Shown here: positions 11,101 through 22,163 of the stretch, one piece after another
Position numbering within the stretch: position 1 is the first letter of the stretch
How the letters are laid out: each line of letters begins with the position of its first letter
Notes under the pieces: generated by a model
Database searches by the model: none
What the model was told of the DNA's origin: nothing
What the model saw: the letters and a program-made list of their open reading frames with translations, nothing else
Assembly (NCBI GenBank): GCA_030737835.1
Contig: CM060849.1
Coordinates: forward strand, 30,741,080-30,805,079
Reading direction: 5' to 3'
DNA: 64,000 nucleotides
From: Acorus gramineus
Lineage: Eukaryota > Streptophyta > Magnoliopsida > Acorales > Acoraceae
Program-made: the position numbers and the translations under genes

Positions 11101-12340
11101 TGACACCCCAAGATGAGAAACCAAGATTAGAGTAGACCTGAAATGAGGCCAAGATAGCATGGGGCATGGTAAATTAATCTTCGCCTACACATCCAATCAT
11201 TAGTCATCATCTTTTATAAATCAAAGAGGATTTACATGTTAAAGTATTTTTTATCTTTTATAAATTATTATCAATATCTTATTCACATGTTATCTACAAT
11301 TTATTAATGATTAATTAATCAACAAAAATTTCATTATTATATTTTTCAACGACAATAACTAAAAATATAACCAAACAATAAAATGTTTTATTCCTTATAT
11401 TAGAATAATTATCTGTCATAGAACAGATATCGCTATCCAAACGAGGGTTAAAACGTTATGGAAAAGCCAAGCCTCCATCACATATGAAAGTAGATTCACT
11501 TAAGCCCCATTAGGTTCATGTCATTATTTTTTTATGGATTTTGTTTGTTGAAAATCATTTTGCTAGAAATCATTTTACAAGAAATCTATAGTAATCCATT
11601 AACAGTTTGTTGCACCCATGGATTCTACCGAGATTCATTTTTCAGTGTTTGGTTCGTGCATGGAAAATGACACGGGTTATTATTTAATAATAAAAATACC
11701 TTTAACAAATAAAATAAATGGAATTATATAAAACAATCAATATATAAACAAACAAGAGTAATTTCCTTAAATAAGTTGCATATCACACAATATTTAATTA
11801 TTTAAGGGTTAGAGACATCTAAGTCTATGCCCCTCCATGGTTTTCATTACTTTTGTAATATGCCTATATTGGTTGATTGGGGTTTATAGGTTAAGGTTTT
11901 AAAAAATACAAAATTATTCAATTGCTCATAATTAATGATCTAGTATTTTTTAATAAAATAATGTTGGATTCAATTTTAAACATAGTACTTTTCATAATTC
12001 ACATGTGTTATGGTTCTTTGAAGGAATGTACCTCAGGTAATTAATCATTTGTACTTATAAAAAAAATTGAAATATATACTCTGATTAATAATATAAACTC
12101 ATTTATGTGAAAAATAAAAAGAAAGATGATTCCATCTAACAAATCATATAACCCGTGAGAAAATTTAGATATATGGGAGAAATAATACTGCACGAGAGAT
12201 TACATATAAAACTCTATGTAACAATTGATTGCATATTCATATGATCAAGATACTTAATTTCTTGGTGACAAACTTTATATCCTTAAAAAGGCTTAAAACT
12301 TAATATATATATATATATATATCCCTCCATCTAAAGCTTT
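11101..12340. other. Intergenic DNA, no gene seen
   Basis: AT-rich. Around 11390-11450 there is a TTATTC/CCAAACGAGGG stretch reminiscent of Tourist-type MITE ends. No coding or RNA signal. Confidence 0.35.
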
Positions 12341-12345
12341 GAAGG

Positions 12346-12447
12346 ATCTGGACCGTCCAGATCGATCGGACGGTCCATATCTTTCACAACTTAAAAAAAA
12401 AAAAACATGAATCTGGACCGTCCAGATGTGATCGGACGGTCCAGATT
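12346..12447. repeat. Paired palindromic GGACCGTCC/GGACGGTCC motifs
   Basis: The block ATCTGGACCGTCCAGAT followed by GATCGGACGGTCC occurs twice (12346-12377 and 12410-12442), separated by an A-rich spacer. Each block is itself almost palindromic and the two can pair. It may be the stem of a small MITE. Confidence 0.7.
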
Positions 12448-12492
12448 TAGGACGCACCTAAGCTAGTCGGACGCATGGATCCACCTTATCAT

Positions 12493-12494
<2 letters not shown>

Positions 12495-12583
<89 letters not shown>
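12495..12583. repeat. Compound (CT)n(AT)n microsatellite
   Basis: About 18 CT units pass directly into about 26 AT units. The open frame across it is simple-sequence artefact. Confidence 0.95.
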
Positions 12584-12588
<5 letters not shown>

Positions 12589-15180
12589 TGGAGAAGCCTA
12601 GATTCCCAAAATGATATATGAAAATAGATCAAGTGGTCTAGGACGCAAATGTAAATCTTGATCAGATGTGCAATGCCTGATCTCAAAGACTTCATCCATG
12701 GCCATATATATTTACAGTTCTGTCCCAAAAAGTAAACACAAAATGATCTCAACAACCAGTCTCTTAAGCAGGTAATAGTGGTGGTGATGAAAGGGGACCA
12801 CCTCATCAAGAAGAGGTCACTAGGTCAAATTCATACTCTCTATTTAAAATCAATTACACACAACCATCCAATACACACTCACATGATTTCTCATGTAGTG
12901 TAAACATGGGCCTCAATGACTTGCGCAGAAAATCATGGTCTCCAGGAACAAAATTTCCAATTTGGCAGAGCTCCCTTTTGACTGTGATGTGTGTGTGAAA
13001 GAAAATGTTAACACGTTTTGATTTTTTTCTAAAATTGTATAATTTTCTCTAATAAACTGCATTCCTTAAAAAAAAATAAAACCAAGTATATACTTAAATT
13101 ACATATTATATTAACATGAATATATGCTTGCAATTTTTATATTTTTCGTTATACAATATTCTAATATTATAAAAAATATATATTCTATTAGATATTTCAT
13201 ATAATGAATCAGATGACATGCTATCTACAAAGACGTTTAAGTGTATCAGTACGTACCTGTGTGAGGGGGGAGATCCAAAATTTGGCCAACCATATTAAAT
13301 GGTATTTGATTATTTTATATGAGTTCTTTGACTTGGTTTAGCTTCCTAAACAAGGTCGACCATTTTCTATCTTTGCTTTAGGGGGTGGGGGGTCCCTCCC
13401 ACCCACTGAAAGCAACCAACATAAAGATATCCCCACCACATGGAGTCATTGAACATTTGAACTGTTTTTTTGTTTGGCACCATTTAATTTGTGCACACGC
13501 CTTTGTTTATCAACAAAAAATGTTGTGTTAAACAAAAGCAATTGAAATTTGAGAGAGACATCTTTTGGGTTGGATGTGTTTAATGAGATGAATGTGGGTG
13601 ATTAAAGTTTGGTTTATGTAGTCAGATTGATAATAACGAATGGGAATGACTTGTTTTATGATGTTAACAGCCCTCTCTGGAGACATCGTTTGACCAAAAT
13701 GTTGGTTTATGTGGTCCCACTTGACTGGGAAAACAAGGAGGGTTTTTTTATTTATGAAAAAGCCCCTCCTACGTATCAGACTTGCAAATATGTCCATGTA
13801 GCTAAAGGTCATAAGCTAGGCCAGACCAGCCTAACCCTAGATTAATTTAGCCTAATTATTTTAATCGTATAAAAACGACAATGTAGACTTTGATGCATGA
13901 TCTTTAATTTTTTAATAGTAGTACGTACTTATAATGCGGATTTATCAAGATAAAACTATCTATTTTCTGAGAACTAGATGAAAAGTAAAAACTTTGAAAA
14001 TGAAACATTAGAACGGTTATTCTTGCTGTTTTTAATAATTTTTAAAAGTCTAAACTAGTTTATGAAATACATACATTAAGTATACCTACGAATAAATTGA
14101 ATGCATATCTTAAGCTACTATATATATTATGTCATTAAAAAGTGAGGGCCGCAGAGGAGACAGCAAGAATAACTCAACGCCCAAATGCTTCTATCAAAAA
14201 TTTTAGTGGGTTGTGTGTTTTTAGGGTTCTTAATGGTGAAAGTAACAACTAACAAAAAAGAAAAAAAAAAAAAAAAAAAAGGGAGTGAGTGGATGAGTAT
14301 CAATTCCAATGGCCAGCCCATCAAAACATTTTGTGGTGGGGTCTATAGACATCATGGATCACAACCGTTCAATTTCTATAAAAACTAAATGGTATGAGTT
14401 GATCTAATGGTCCAAAATCAGATATTAGAGGGAGGGCAATGAAAACCATACTTTAGTAGAGAAATTGCTTTTGCAATTTTGAGATAGATTAATGAGTGCC
14501 CCTCGCCCAAACACAAGACTTTAGTGGGGGTTCTTCAGAAAAAAAAAATGTGGATGACAAAAGCAATGCAAATTGTTTGTAGTTTAATGTGGGTTGTAGA
14601 TCAATTCAAATGGTCCCCCTTTCTCCAGTTGGGTTTCTTTTTTCACTTCCATCATAAATGAGAATTAGATACTCCCTCTTACCTTTGTCTTCTATTCTTT
14701 TTCCATTCATGCATCATTGGTTAAATTGAAATTTTTATTTCATTGAGATCCTTTAAAAAAGATGCCTTTCACTTGCAAGTTATAATAACAATTTGAAATT
14801 TGTTTATGACTTAACACGCACAATAACAATTAGAATAGTTTATCTTAATTTATGAAAATTTTACAAAAAGGTTTATTCAATCAATGCAGTAAGCACATCA
14901 TTTTTTGAAAAGCACTGAAATAGTTGGGTGTTATTTTCTTATTGGTTGGGGTTAGGTGTTATTTTTTTTATTGGTTGGGGTGAAAATCTTTATTACTAAA
15001 ATATGAGGTCAGGGCATTTTCAATCATATACTTAAGTATGTATTTAAACTTAAATTTAAGTAAAATTTATTTAAAAATCTCTCTAATCATTTAGCCATAT
15101 TCATGTCAAATCAAACTTTTACTTAACTTTTTATCCAAATTAAGAGAAACTCAAACATTTACCAAAAAATTTGATATTAT
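12584..15180. other. Intergenic DNA, no gene supported
   Basis: Short frames on both strands at 13528-13845 and 14127-14388 overlap each other and show no family resemblance. An A20-like run lies near 14261-14280. The segment 13080-13230 resembles the TGTTAC MITE interior (GATATTTCATATAATGAATC). Confidence 0.4.
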
Positions 15181-15344
15181 TCTTCTTCAACTATACATTT
15201 TTTTAAATATATGAGTAAAACACAAAGTGATGGCCAGAGATATGCCATATCAAAATTTCAAATGATATTTTCTTCTTCAACTCCACATTTTTTTAAATAT
15301 TTGAATAAAATGCAAAGTGATGATTGGAGATACACCATATCAAA
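15181..15344 (+). repeat. Two direct copies of a roughly 75-bp unit, 90-bp period
   Basis: TCTTCTTCAACT...CACAAAGTGATGG...CCATATCAAA at 15181-15254 recurs with scattered changes at 15271-15344. It lies inside a region whose flanks (TTTCAATCATATACTTAAGT and TTTAGTGAAATTTGAGTAAA) look weakly inverted, possibly a MITE. Confidence 0.6.
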
Positions 15345-15599
15345 TGAAACTTTGACTCAAATTTTTAGTGAAATTTGAGTAAATGCTGAAAATAGTAACA
15401 CCTTAAAAAGCGGCTTTTAGCTTTTTATAAGTCAAAGATAAAAGCTGTTACAGGTCAGCTTAAATACATCATTATTACTAGATTTTTATCTTTGAACTGT
15501 GCCTCAAAATCTGTGTTTCATAAAACATCCATCATCATTACACCTTTAAAAAATACGTGCATAAAACATAAAAAATTAAAAATTATTTTTTAAACTGTG

Positions 15600-16155
15600 T
15601 TACCAAACGAGTCCTTATTCATATATGTAACACATGACCCTTGTATCTTCCATCAGACAAGTCAAATAAAGGTCCTCAGATCTCAATCCAATGGTTGAAA
15701 ACTCACCAACTCTCACCGAAAAATAGTCCAACCTTGACTCATGCTATGTAATATGAAAGGGTAAATTAATTGAGGCTTATTATTTGAAAAGCATCTCATC
15801 TATTCCCCACATCCAATAATTATCACGCATAGAAAGAGAGAGAACCAGTCAGAATAAACTCTCTCTCTCCCCTCTTCCTTTAAAGTCAATATGAGATCTA
15901 AAGAAAAACTCAACAAATACAGCGTTTCATTTTCACATTTCCAGTCCATAGTGGGCATCATTTTCCACACCTCCCCATTTAAAACCAACACAATGATTTG
16001 ATCTTCCTTTCAAAGAAGAACAAAAAAATCCCCAAAGGCTTTCTTTCTTTTGTGTGTCATCCTGAGCTGAATAGTGTGAAAACCCAATCTCTTTAAACCA
16101 ATTTTTCCTCCCCAAAAGTTTGAGTTTTTGATCTAACAAACAAGAACCCAAATCA
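15600..16155 (+). promoter_or_regulatory. Promoter and 5' UTR of the VQ gene, three W-boxes
   Basis: TTGACT or its complement occurs at 15660-15665 (AGTCAA), 15734-15739 (TTGACT) and 15884-15889 (AGTCAA). These are core WRKY sites. A CT-rich tract at 15838-15875, typical of plant core promoters and leaders, precedes the start. No confident TATA box was chosen. WRKY control of a gene whose product binds WRKY factors would make a feedback loop (inference). Confidence 0.5.
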
Positions 16156-16839
16156 ATGGATCACCTAAGGCGGCCTCCCCAAGAGAACCCACAATCCCAA
16201 ACCACCCAAAGCACACCAACCAGCACCAGCAGCTCCAATGGAGGATCCAAGACACCCAACACAAACAGCACAACAAACCCACCAAGATTCGAATCGAATC
16301 CATACCCAACGACCTTCATCCAAGCCGACACCTCCTCCTTCAAGCAGGTCGTCCAGATGCTCACCGGCTCCTCCGAATCCATCAAGCACTCCAAACCCTC
16401 CGATCAGCCCCCAAAGAACCCAATCCCCACCGGCCCAAAGAAGCCATCTTTCAAGCTCTACGAGAGGCGTAACAGCCTCAAGAACGGATTCAAGCTCAGC
16501 CCACTCGTCCCCGGCGCCAGCGGCCCCGTCGGGAGCTTCTCCCCTCGGAAGTGTCAACCGCCGGAGATCCTCTCCCCGAGCATCCTTGATTTCCCGTCGC
16601 TGGTTCTCAGTCCGGTCACGCCTCTGGTCTCCGATCCTTTCAACAGGTCTCCGCCGCTCACAGGGGGAACGCCGACGGCGACGATTGCGGCGGCTCAGTT
16701 GGCGGAGGAGCGGGCGATCGCAGAGAAGGGGTACTACCTTCATCCGTCGCCGAGGGGGTCGGAGCCGCCGCCGAGGTTGCTCCCGCTGTTCCCTGTGACG
16801 TCGCCGAGGGCGGCAGCGGCGACGTCGTCGTTGGATTGA
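16156..16839 (+). CDS. VQ-motif protein, MAPK-substrate (MVQ) type, 227 aa
   Basis: Single-exon gene. ATG at 16156 is the first in-frame start after stops. The protein is Pro/Ser/Thr-rich, with a GC-rich coding sequence in AT-rich surroundings. The VQ core FKQVVQMLTG is at residues 62-71; this motif binds the WRKY domain of group I/IIc factors in the nucleus. Further conserved blocks are FKLYERRN (99-106), EILSPSILDFPSLVLSPVTP (137-156) and LAEERAIAEKGYYLHPSP (182-199). This block order is that of the Arabidopsis VQ4/13/19/31/33 group, whose members are MAP-kinase targets. Candidate SP/TP sites include S129, S140, S152, T155, S165, S198 and S216. The length suits the family. Likely role: modulating WRKY-dependent defence or stress transcription under MAPK control (inferred from the family). 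Overlapping frames on both strands are composition shadows. Confidence 0.93.
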   Translation: MDHLRRPPQENPQSQTTQSTPTSTSSSNGGSKTPNTNSTTNPPRFESNPYPTTFIQADTSSFKQVVQMLTGSSESIKHSKPSDQPPKNPIPTGPKKPSFKLYERRNSLKNGFKLSPLVPGASGPVGSFSPRKCQPPEILSPSILDFPSLVLSPVTPLVSDPFNRSPPLTGGTPTATIAAAQLAEERAIAEKGYYLHPSPRGSEPPPRLLPLFPVTSPRAAAATSSLD

Positions 16840-17940
16840 GATCGGACGGTGAGGAATGGATTTTTGTTGTTCTGTTTGTGAGAGGTATTACTGAATTTTT
16901 AGATTTGGGGAAAATGAAAAGAATTGTACAATTCAAATCTACTTTGCTTTTGATGCTCTCTCTTATTAGAAAAAAAAAAAAAAAAAATTCGTCTTTGAAT
17001 TTCATTTGTGTGTGATTGTTCTCATTTGATTGTTGTTGTTTTTTTTTTAATTCTCTGATGCTTTCTTCAATAGAGAATAAGAAGTCTGTGCACATTGTTT
17101 CTTTGAAGTTCCAGCAGCCTCGTTTACAGTCTGCTGTTTTGAAAAAATAAATAAATAAATGTCAATGTGTACACATATCTAATTGAATGCATATTTTTTT
17201 GTAAAATTTTTATAAACTAGATCAACTTAACTGGGTTATGAAAAAGTGAGAGCATGCTAGTTTAACCTATTGGATTAAGTAAAAAAAGTGGGGTTGAGTT
17301 AATAAAAAAGGAAAAAGATTCAGTAACAAAAAATATTGACCTATTTACCTAAACTAATAGACTCAAAGGTGATTGGATGACATGGTTTATTAAAAATTGA
17401 TTAATGTTCGAGGTAGACACTCCTCAACACAAGTTTTGATATTTAAAAATAATAGAAATAATATAATGAGATATATATTTTTATGAAAAATTTATATATT
17501 TTCATAATATATTGTATGGACTTGTTAAATAAAAAAATCAAGAATTACTAAAAGGATATGCATCTCACTTATGAAGGTGTATGTTTACATGGTCATCGAG
17601 GTATATAGAATTTCCAGATTGTTTGCAAGGCTTTCTTGCTCTTATACAATGTTGGGTTGCACAATTAGACAATTTTTGCGTTTACATAAAGCTGTTTCTG
17701 CAATCATGCAACTAAATAGTATTACTATATCGGTCTCTTGTAGACATTTCAGGCAAAAGTTACGATTTTCAAAAGCTGGGGGAAACAGCTTCCTATAAAA
17801 TCAGTTTTAAATCTAGCATTTATAAAAAATCAATTTTATAATCCCGTTATCAAACGCTGTCTTAAAAAATAAGGATGAGAGGGTTTTGTAAGATCATCAC
17901 CCTTCATTTATATTGAGGAAAGAGAAATGAAAAACATTTT
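16840..17940 (+). other. 3' UTR and downstream spacer of the VQ gene
   Basis: AT-rich after the TGA. A long A run near 16971-16987 and an AATGAA hexamer near 16913 could mark the 3' end. No further gene seen. Confidence 0.4.
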
Positions 17941-19634
17941 AGTAATGCAGTGAATTGTGAAGACCAACATCAAAAGTCACCGAGTGTGTGGAAATGTGTG
18001 GAACTGTTGATATTGAAAATTTAGTGAATGTAATTAGAAGTTGAAGTGCCTTTGATACTGGGGTTTCTGAAAACACAGGTTGTATGCCAGCTGTAAAGGG
18101 GTGATTGTGAGGGTAGGGTGCTGGGGGAATCTTGACCTCATTTGTCCCTTCTCTCTCTTTCAAAGTTTTCAATGGGAGAAAAAAAAATTTAAAAATCTTG
18201 CCTAGACAGGTAGACAAATGGTGGGCTCTCTCTCGGGTGTTGATGTGAGTCACAAGTAAACATAAACTTTATGTGCTGAATCTGTGTTGGTCTTGTAAGC
18301 CGGTTTTTGTGGCCTCTAATAAATGTTTGCTTGCAATGAAAATCTTGGTGATATAAAAATCTTGTTGGCAGATGTGTTTTGAAGAAACAAAAGATTATAG
18401 GGAAGTGTGAATGTGAGGGGGAAGAGTAAATGACAAATGGAGATTTGGACAATCTGTGAATGAATTCATTCATTTCTGAAGACCTGAACCTGCAATATAT
18501 GGAATAACAGGGCATCTTTTTTTTTTTTTGGATTAATTTAAATCTGAGAGTATCATAAGTACATAGTCATCCAAATCTACACGATGATCTAGCGGTCCCA
18601 GATGATTCAAACACCTGCAGAACTTGGATTTGAATTAGAGGGCATGTGTAATTCTGGTTTTTCAGAAACATAAATCAGTATACAACACTTCAGAAACAGG
18701 AAATCAGGGGAAGCAAAAGATGATAACTTTGCCCATCTTGAAATGCCCACTCAAAAAAACTTTGCCCATCTTGCCAAATATCTTTACAGATATCAAAAGA
18801 TGAGCCCATAAATGATCCATCAACTGCATATATACACTGCGATAGTATACTGCAGTATAGCAGTGTATCTAAATTTTACAAAAATCATTTTGTCAAAGAA
18901 AAAAAATTACATAGTGTATGTTGTATGTCAAGAAATATTTTTTTCAAAAATAGAAAATCGGTGAGGACTGCGGATGAGACTGTATAAAAATGCAATCTTT
19001 TTCTTTATAGGGTAGAAAGGCCCAGAAGGGTTTACAAGACGGTATCAGGTAAGATCATAAACTCACATAGACAAATTTATAACCCAGTACAATCAGTCCA
19101 CAAGGGGCATGCCACAGAAACTGGACATCAGGCCTACAAAGAATTGAACACAGTGTCAAAGCACAACCAACCGCATTATTGGAACAAAAGATACAATCCT
19201 TGAAAATACACAATTAGTTCTCAATTTATGCATGTCAACCTTGTGCATGAACATGCCAATCTTCTCTCTATCTATTATTCCAATTTTATCGGATGCCTCA
19301 ATAAATCACTTTGGTTGAGTGGTTTACAGGATATTTTATCTGAACAACGTGACTTGTCTCAACAAGTTGAGAAAAAGGAACAGGAGATCCAACACCAACA
19401 TCTCATTTACATGAATCACTTTTTATCACTTTTTTTCAACTGATACTGGATTCAGGTGTGCTGTGGGCCTGTTCCAAGTTGAATAAGAAAATCCATGGAC
19501 AGAGACTTTTTGTTAACTCAACTCACTTGGGTTCCCACGGACCATAGAAAAATGTGGTTTCCATTGTCCAAGAACCAATACTATGCAGTGCAAGTTAATT
19601 CACACATGCTCTCTTCATTCTTTATAATGAACTC
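17941..19634. other. Intergenic DNA, no gene supported
   Basis: Short overlapping frames only. A near-perfect 35-base palindrome TACACTGC...GCAGTGTA lies at about 18832-18866. Its surroundings resemble the 21192/21845 repeat family. A segment at 18985-19200 after a T-rich run may be another truncated retroposon end, unproven. Confidence 0.35.
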
Positions 19635-19754
19635 AATGTTACCAGGTACAATGACCTGGGACTTCTTTATTACTCAATGTTACCAGGTACAATGACCTGG
19701 GACTTCTTTATTACTCAATGTTACCAGGTACAATGACCTGGGACTTCTTTATTA
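19635..19754 (+). repeat. 41-bp minisatellite, nearly three identical copies
   Basis: The unit starting AATGTTACCAGGTACAATG occurs at 19635, 19676 and 19717, the last copy lacking its final bases. The copies look identical. Each unit contains the inverted pair CCAGGT/ACCTGG. Identity implies a very recent expansion. Confidence 0.92.
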
Positions 19755-19889
19755 CAAGTCACATAGTTATCTAGTCACAGTAAACAAATTAAATGGCATT
19801 AACATGTTTTTTAAAGTTCAAACTTGCACTGGAAGAAAATCAGAAGCAATGCACATTGCCAATACACACAAACACACATTTTGATATCA

Positions 19890-20075
19890 TAGGGACACTA
19901 TGGTTGACCTTAAGATCAAGTTGAGAAGGCTACCTCATCTTGTTTGCTCTAGTCCCACGGAGAATTTTTTCGAATAATCGTCAACAAACAAGTAAGTAAG
20001 TCAACGTCAAGACTCGAACATAAGTTTTATCCTTAACATAGGTAAGCCGTGAACCGTTGTGCTATGGCCATTCGG
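19890..20075 (-). mobile_element. tRNA-headed SINE
   Basis: On the minus strand the head contains a perfect Pol III A box, TAGCACAACGG (20054-20064), and 34 bases later a B box, GTTCGAGTC (20011-20019). Both sequence and spacing fit a tRNA-derived SINE. The 3' part (about 19890-19940) aligns with the tail of the 5S-headed element at 21359: ATGGTTGACCTTAAG against GTGGCTGATCTTATG, about 70% over roughly 45 bases by eye. The ends are not sharply defined and no clear TSD was found, so the copy is old. Confidence 0.7.
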
Positions 20076-20297
20076 GACATTGTCACTATATATTGTCTTA
20101 CAAGGATCACAGTTTTGTGAATCTATGTCTCGAAAATTTAGGTTGGGGGCGCTCCCGTCAAACCGCCGCAGAATATCAGCCCAGCCCTAGGCCTTCACAA
20201 ACAAGCTCTTTCATGATAAAATGCAAGGCATCTCAAAACAAACGTAAACTGACTCCAACTTACTTTGCAGTTGATATTGTTTTGACCTTTTTTTAAG

Positions 20298-20830
20298 GAA
20301 AAAATCCAAATAACCGCCTAACCGCCTAAATCCGCATAACCCTTTGACTTTTCTGAAAGTAAATATAACCTTTTGAAAACACCCATATAGATCCAAATTA
20401 CCCCTGAGTTAAACTTTCGCTGATAGATGAAGAATATTATGCGGATATTTTGTTTGAATAACCCTAACTAAAAACACAATATATCAAAACCCCCGTACAA
20501 TTTGTTAAATATGTGAAAACCCTCTATAAATAAAGATTTTATTTCTCCGAATAAATTATGAAACCCTATTTAGATGAATAAAATCATCATTTATAGATTA
20601 TTTTTCGTATTTTTAATACATTGTAGGAACTTCTTGGTATTCTATGTTTTCAGCTAGAGTGAACAAGATAAAATATTCATAGAATAATCTTAATCTGTCA
20701 ATGAAAATTTAACTTAATGAGCTATTTGATTTTACATAAGTGTTTTCAGGGGAGGTTATATAGATTTCAAGAAAAGTCAGGGAGTTATATGGATTTAGGA
20801 CGTTTAGAGGGGGTTATAGAGGGTAAATCG
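20298..20830. mobile_element. Long-TIR MULE-like element (ATATAACC family)
   Basis: Left arm AATCCAAATAACCGCCTAAC..., right arm GGGAGTTATATGGATTT...GGGGGTTATAG. Internal blocks (GATGAAGAATATT, CCTAACTAAAAACACAATAT, ACATTGTAGGAACTT) match the elements at 22164, 25719 and 33719 in order. The ends are decayed and no TSD was assigned. Confidence 0.6.
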
Positions 20831-21358
20831 GCTAATTGAACTCTTGTTTGGAGCAGCTCATTAACTTGAATGATGTCAGTAAATTTCTCACTCAGTAGAT
20901 CGGTTGAGTGAGATCGAATGGATCAGTCAATTTTCATTAGTGAGCAATCAAACTCTAGTAACTCAACGTGAAACAAAAAGTTGGTCTCACCTGATTTACT
21001 ATAAACAATTATCTAATTTCCAATTAGATAATTTTAGTGATTAAAACATTTTATTTCATCAATTTTGTTTTATCTAAATTTACTTGTGGCTGTTGTTTTA
21101 TTTAGTTTCTATTGTATTAATATTGCATTAACTAACTCTAATCAATTGTTTGATGAGTCACTGAGTTTTTCATGGTTTTAAATATGAGTGCTGATATACA
21201 TAGTCCGTTTTGCAATTCGTTTTACATCCCCATATGCTATGATAACGTAATATATATTACATTAACAAAGTGCATGATGTTTTATCATAGTATATGATCC
21301 AATTTTTTTTTTCATTTTTTCACTAAAAAAAAAATACACTAATGTGTCTCAGTATATA

Positions 21359-21547
21359 TATTGGAGGGGCCCCCGTGGCTGATCTTATGGTCGAGCTGGG
21401 AATGCTACTTCCGTCTAGACATTAGGGGGGGTGCAACACGAGTACTTCCCATGAGGTCACTCATCCTAGTACTACTCTCCCCCAAACATGCTTAACTTCG
21501 AAGTTCTGATGAAATCCGGTACATTAGTGCTGGTACGATCGCATCCC
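21359..21547 (-). mobile_element. 5S rRNA-headed SINE-like retroposon, 189 bp
   Basis: The element is bounded by the direct repeat TCAGTATATA at 21349-21358 and 21548-21557, an exact 10-bp TSD. The related repeat at 21845 has the same site uninterrupted (near 21998-22014), so the insertion is precise. On the minus strand, 120 bases of 5S rRNA-like sequence (21547-21428) come first. About 69 bases of non-5S tail follow (21427-21359), including CCCAGCTCGACCATAAGATC. That tail resembles the tail of the tRNA-headed SINE at 19890-20075. It lacks TG...CA ends and is too short for a Cassandra LTR, the known plant element that carries 5S sequence. Confidence 0.75.
21428..21547 (-). rRNA. 5S rRNA-like head (retroposed, mutated copy)
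   Basis: The full 120-base length of plant 5S is present on the minus strand. It opens GGGATGCGATC and ends GTTGCACCCC, with CCAGCACTAATG, AGTTAAGC and GAGAGTAGTACTAGGATG intact. About a dozen substitutions differ from the angiosperm consensus as I recall it, largely transitions at former CpG sites (for example AAGCATG for AAGCGTG). The Pol III A-box and C-box regions are still recognisable. It is a single copy, not a tandem array, so it is unlikely to supply ribosomal 5S. Confidence 0.88.
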
Positions 21548-21699
21548 TCAGTATATACTTAATTTCATATAGCAGTATGCACTTCAAAGGGTAAGCCTAC
21601 GATTTTTGTAAAAAGAAAACATATGATGGACTGCAATTGAGACTGTAATGGAAGTTGCGTGTATATCTTTTTCCTTTAAATATTGGTTTTGATTAAGCA

Positions 21700-21825
21700 T
21701 CAGCAATGGGCCGGCCCAACCAGTGAAGCCCAGGCTCAAGCCCATGGGTGTTTCTGGCTGGCCATTGGGCCCAGGCCTGGCTGGCCCATTGGGTAGAACC
21801 CATGTCCGCCAGGATCGGTCATTGG
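21700..21825. repeat. GGGCC/GGCCC-rich fragment
   Basis: Dense GGCCC and GGGCC motifs (GGGCCGGCCCAACC, GGCCCATTGGGT) in AT-rich DNA. A similar fragment is at 23650-23765 (CAGGCCCATAGGCC). Subterminal parts of a hAT-type element are likely, but no ends were found. Confidence 0.35.
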
Positions 21826-21844
21826 TGTTTTAAAAAAGAATGTT

Positions 21845-22125
21845 GATACACACAGTCCGTTTTACAGCTCGTTTTGCAGCCCCATACTTTATGATAACGT
21901 AGTATATACTGTACTATTACAGTATATACTACACTATCGTAGTATATACTACAGTCTATTTTTTTCATTTTTTCACCATGAAAAAAATATACTAATGTAT
22001 CTCAGTATATACTTCATTTCATATAATAGCATTCACTTCAAAGGTGTTCGCATAATTTTGTTAAAAAAGAAAAACGGGATGTACTGTAATTGGGGCTGCA
22101 ATAGAGATTACGTGTATCTTTTTCC
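21845..22125. repeat. Dispersed repeat copy 2, uninterrupted
   Basis: Partner of 21192-21690, in direct orientation about 0.65 kb away. It contains short internal palindromes (CTACACTATCGTAGTATATA). It preserves the unoccupied target site of the 5S-headed element. Confidence 0.6.
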
Positions 22126-22163
22126 TTTAAATAATGCGTTTGAAGTTGTTGACTTAAAAAGAA

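Larger units (their letters stand above)
21192..21690. repeat. Dispersed repeat copy 1, carrying the 5S-headed insertion
   Basis: Starts GATATACATAGTCCGTTTTG and ends near GAAGTTGCGTGTATATC. Apart from the insertion at 21359-21547 it matches 21845-22125 in order (CAGTCCGTTTTRCA, TATGATAACGTA, CTAATGTRTCTCAGTATATA). The ends are weakly inverted (GATACACA against GATACACG), so it is probably a MITE. Confidence 0.6.

Noticed and set aside
13528..13845. Opposing frames of 94 and 78 codons
   Set aside because: They mirror each other on opposite strands and resemble no known family.
16161..17095. Long frames overlapping the VQ gene on both strands
   Set aside because: GC-rich coding DNA gives open shadow frames; only the VQ frame has conserved blocks.
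21428..21547. Functional 5S rRNA gene
   Set aside because: Single copy, about a dozen substitutions, no tandem array, and bounded with its tail by a TSD, so it is better explained as a retroposon head.
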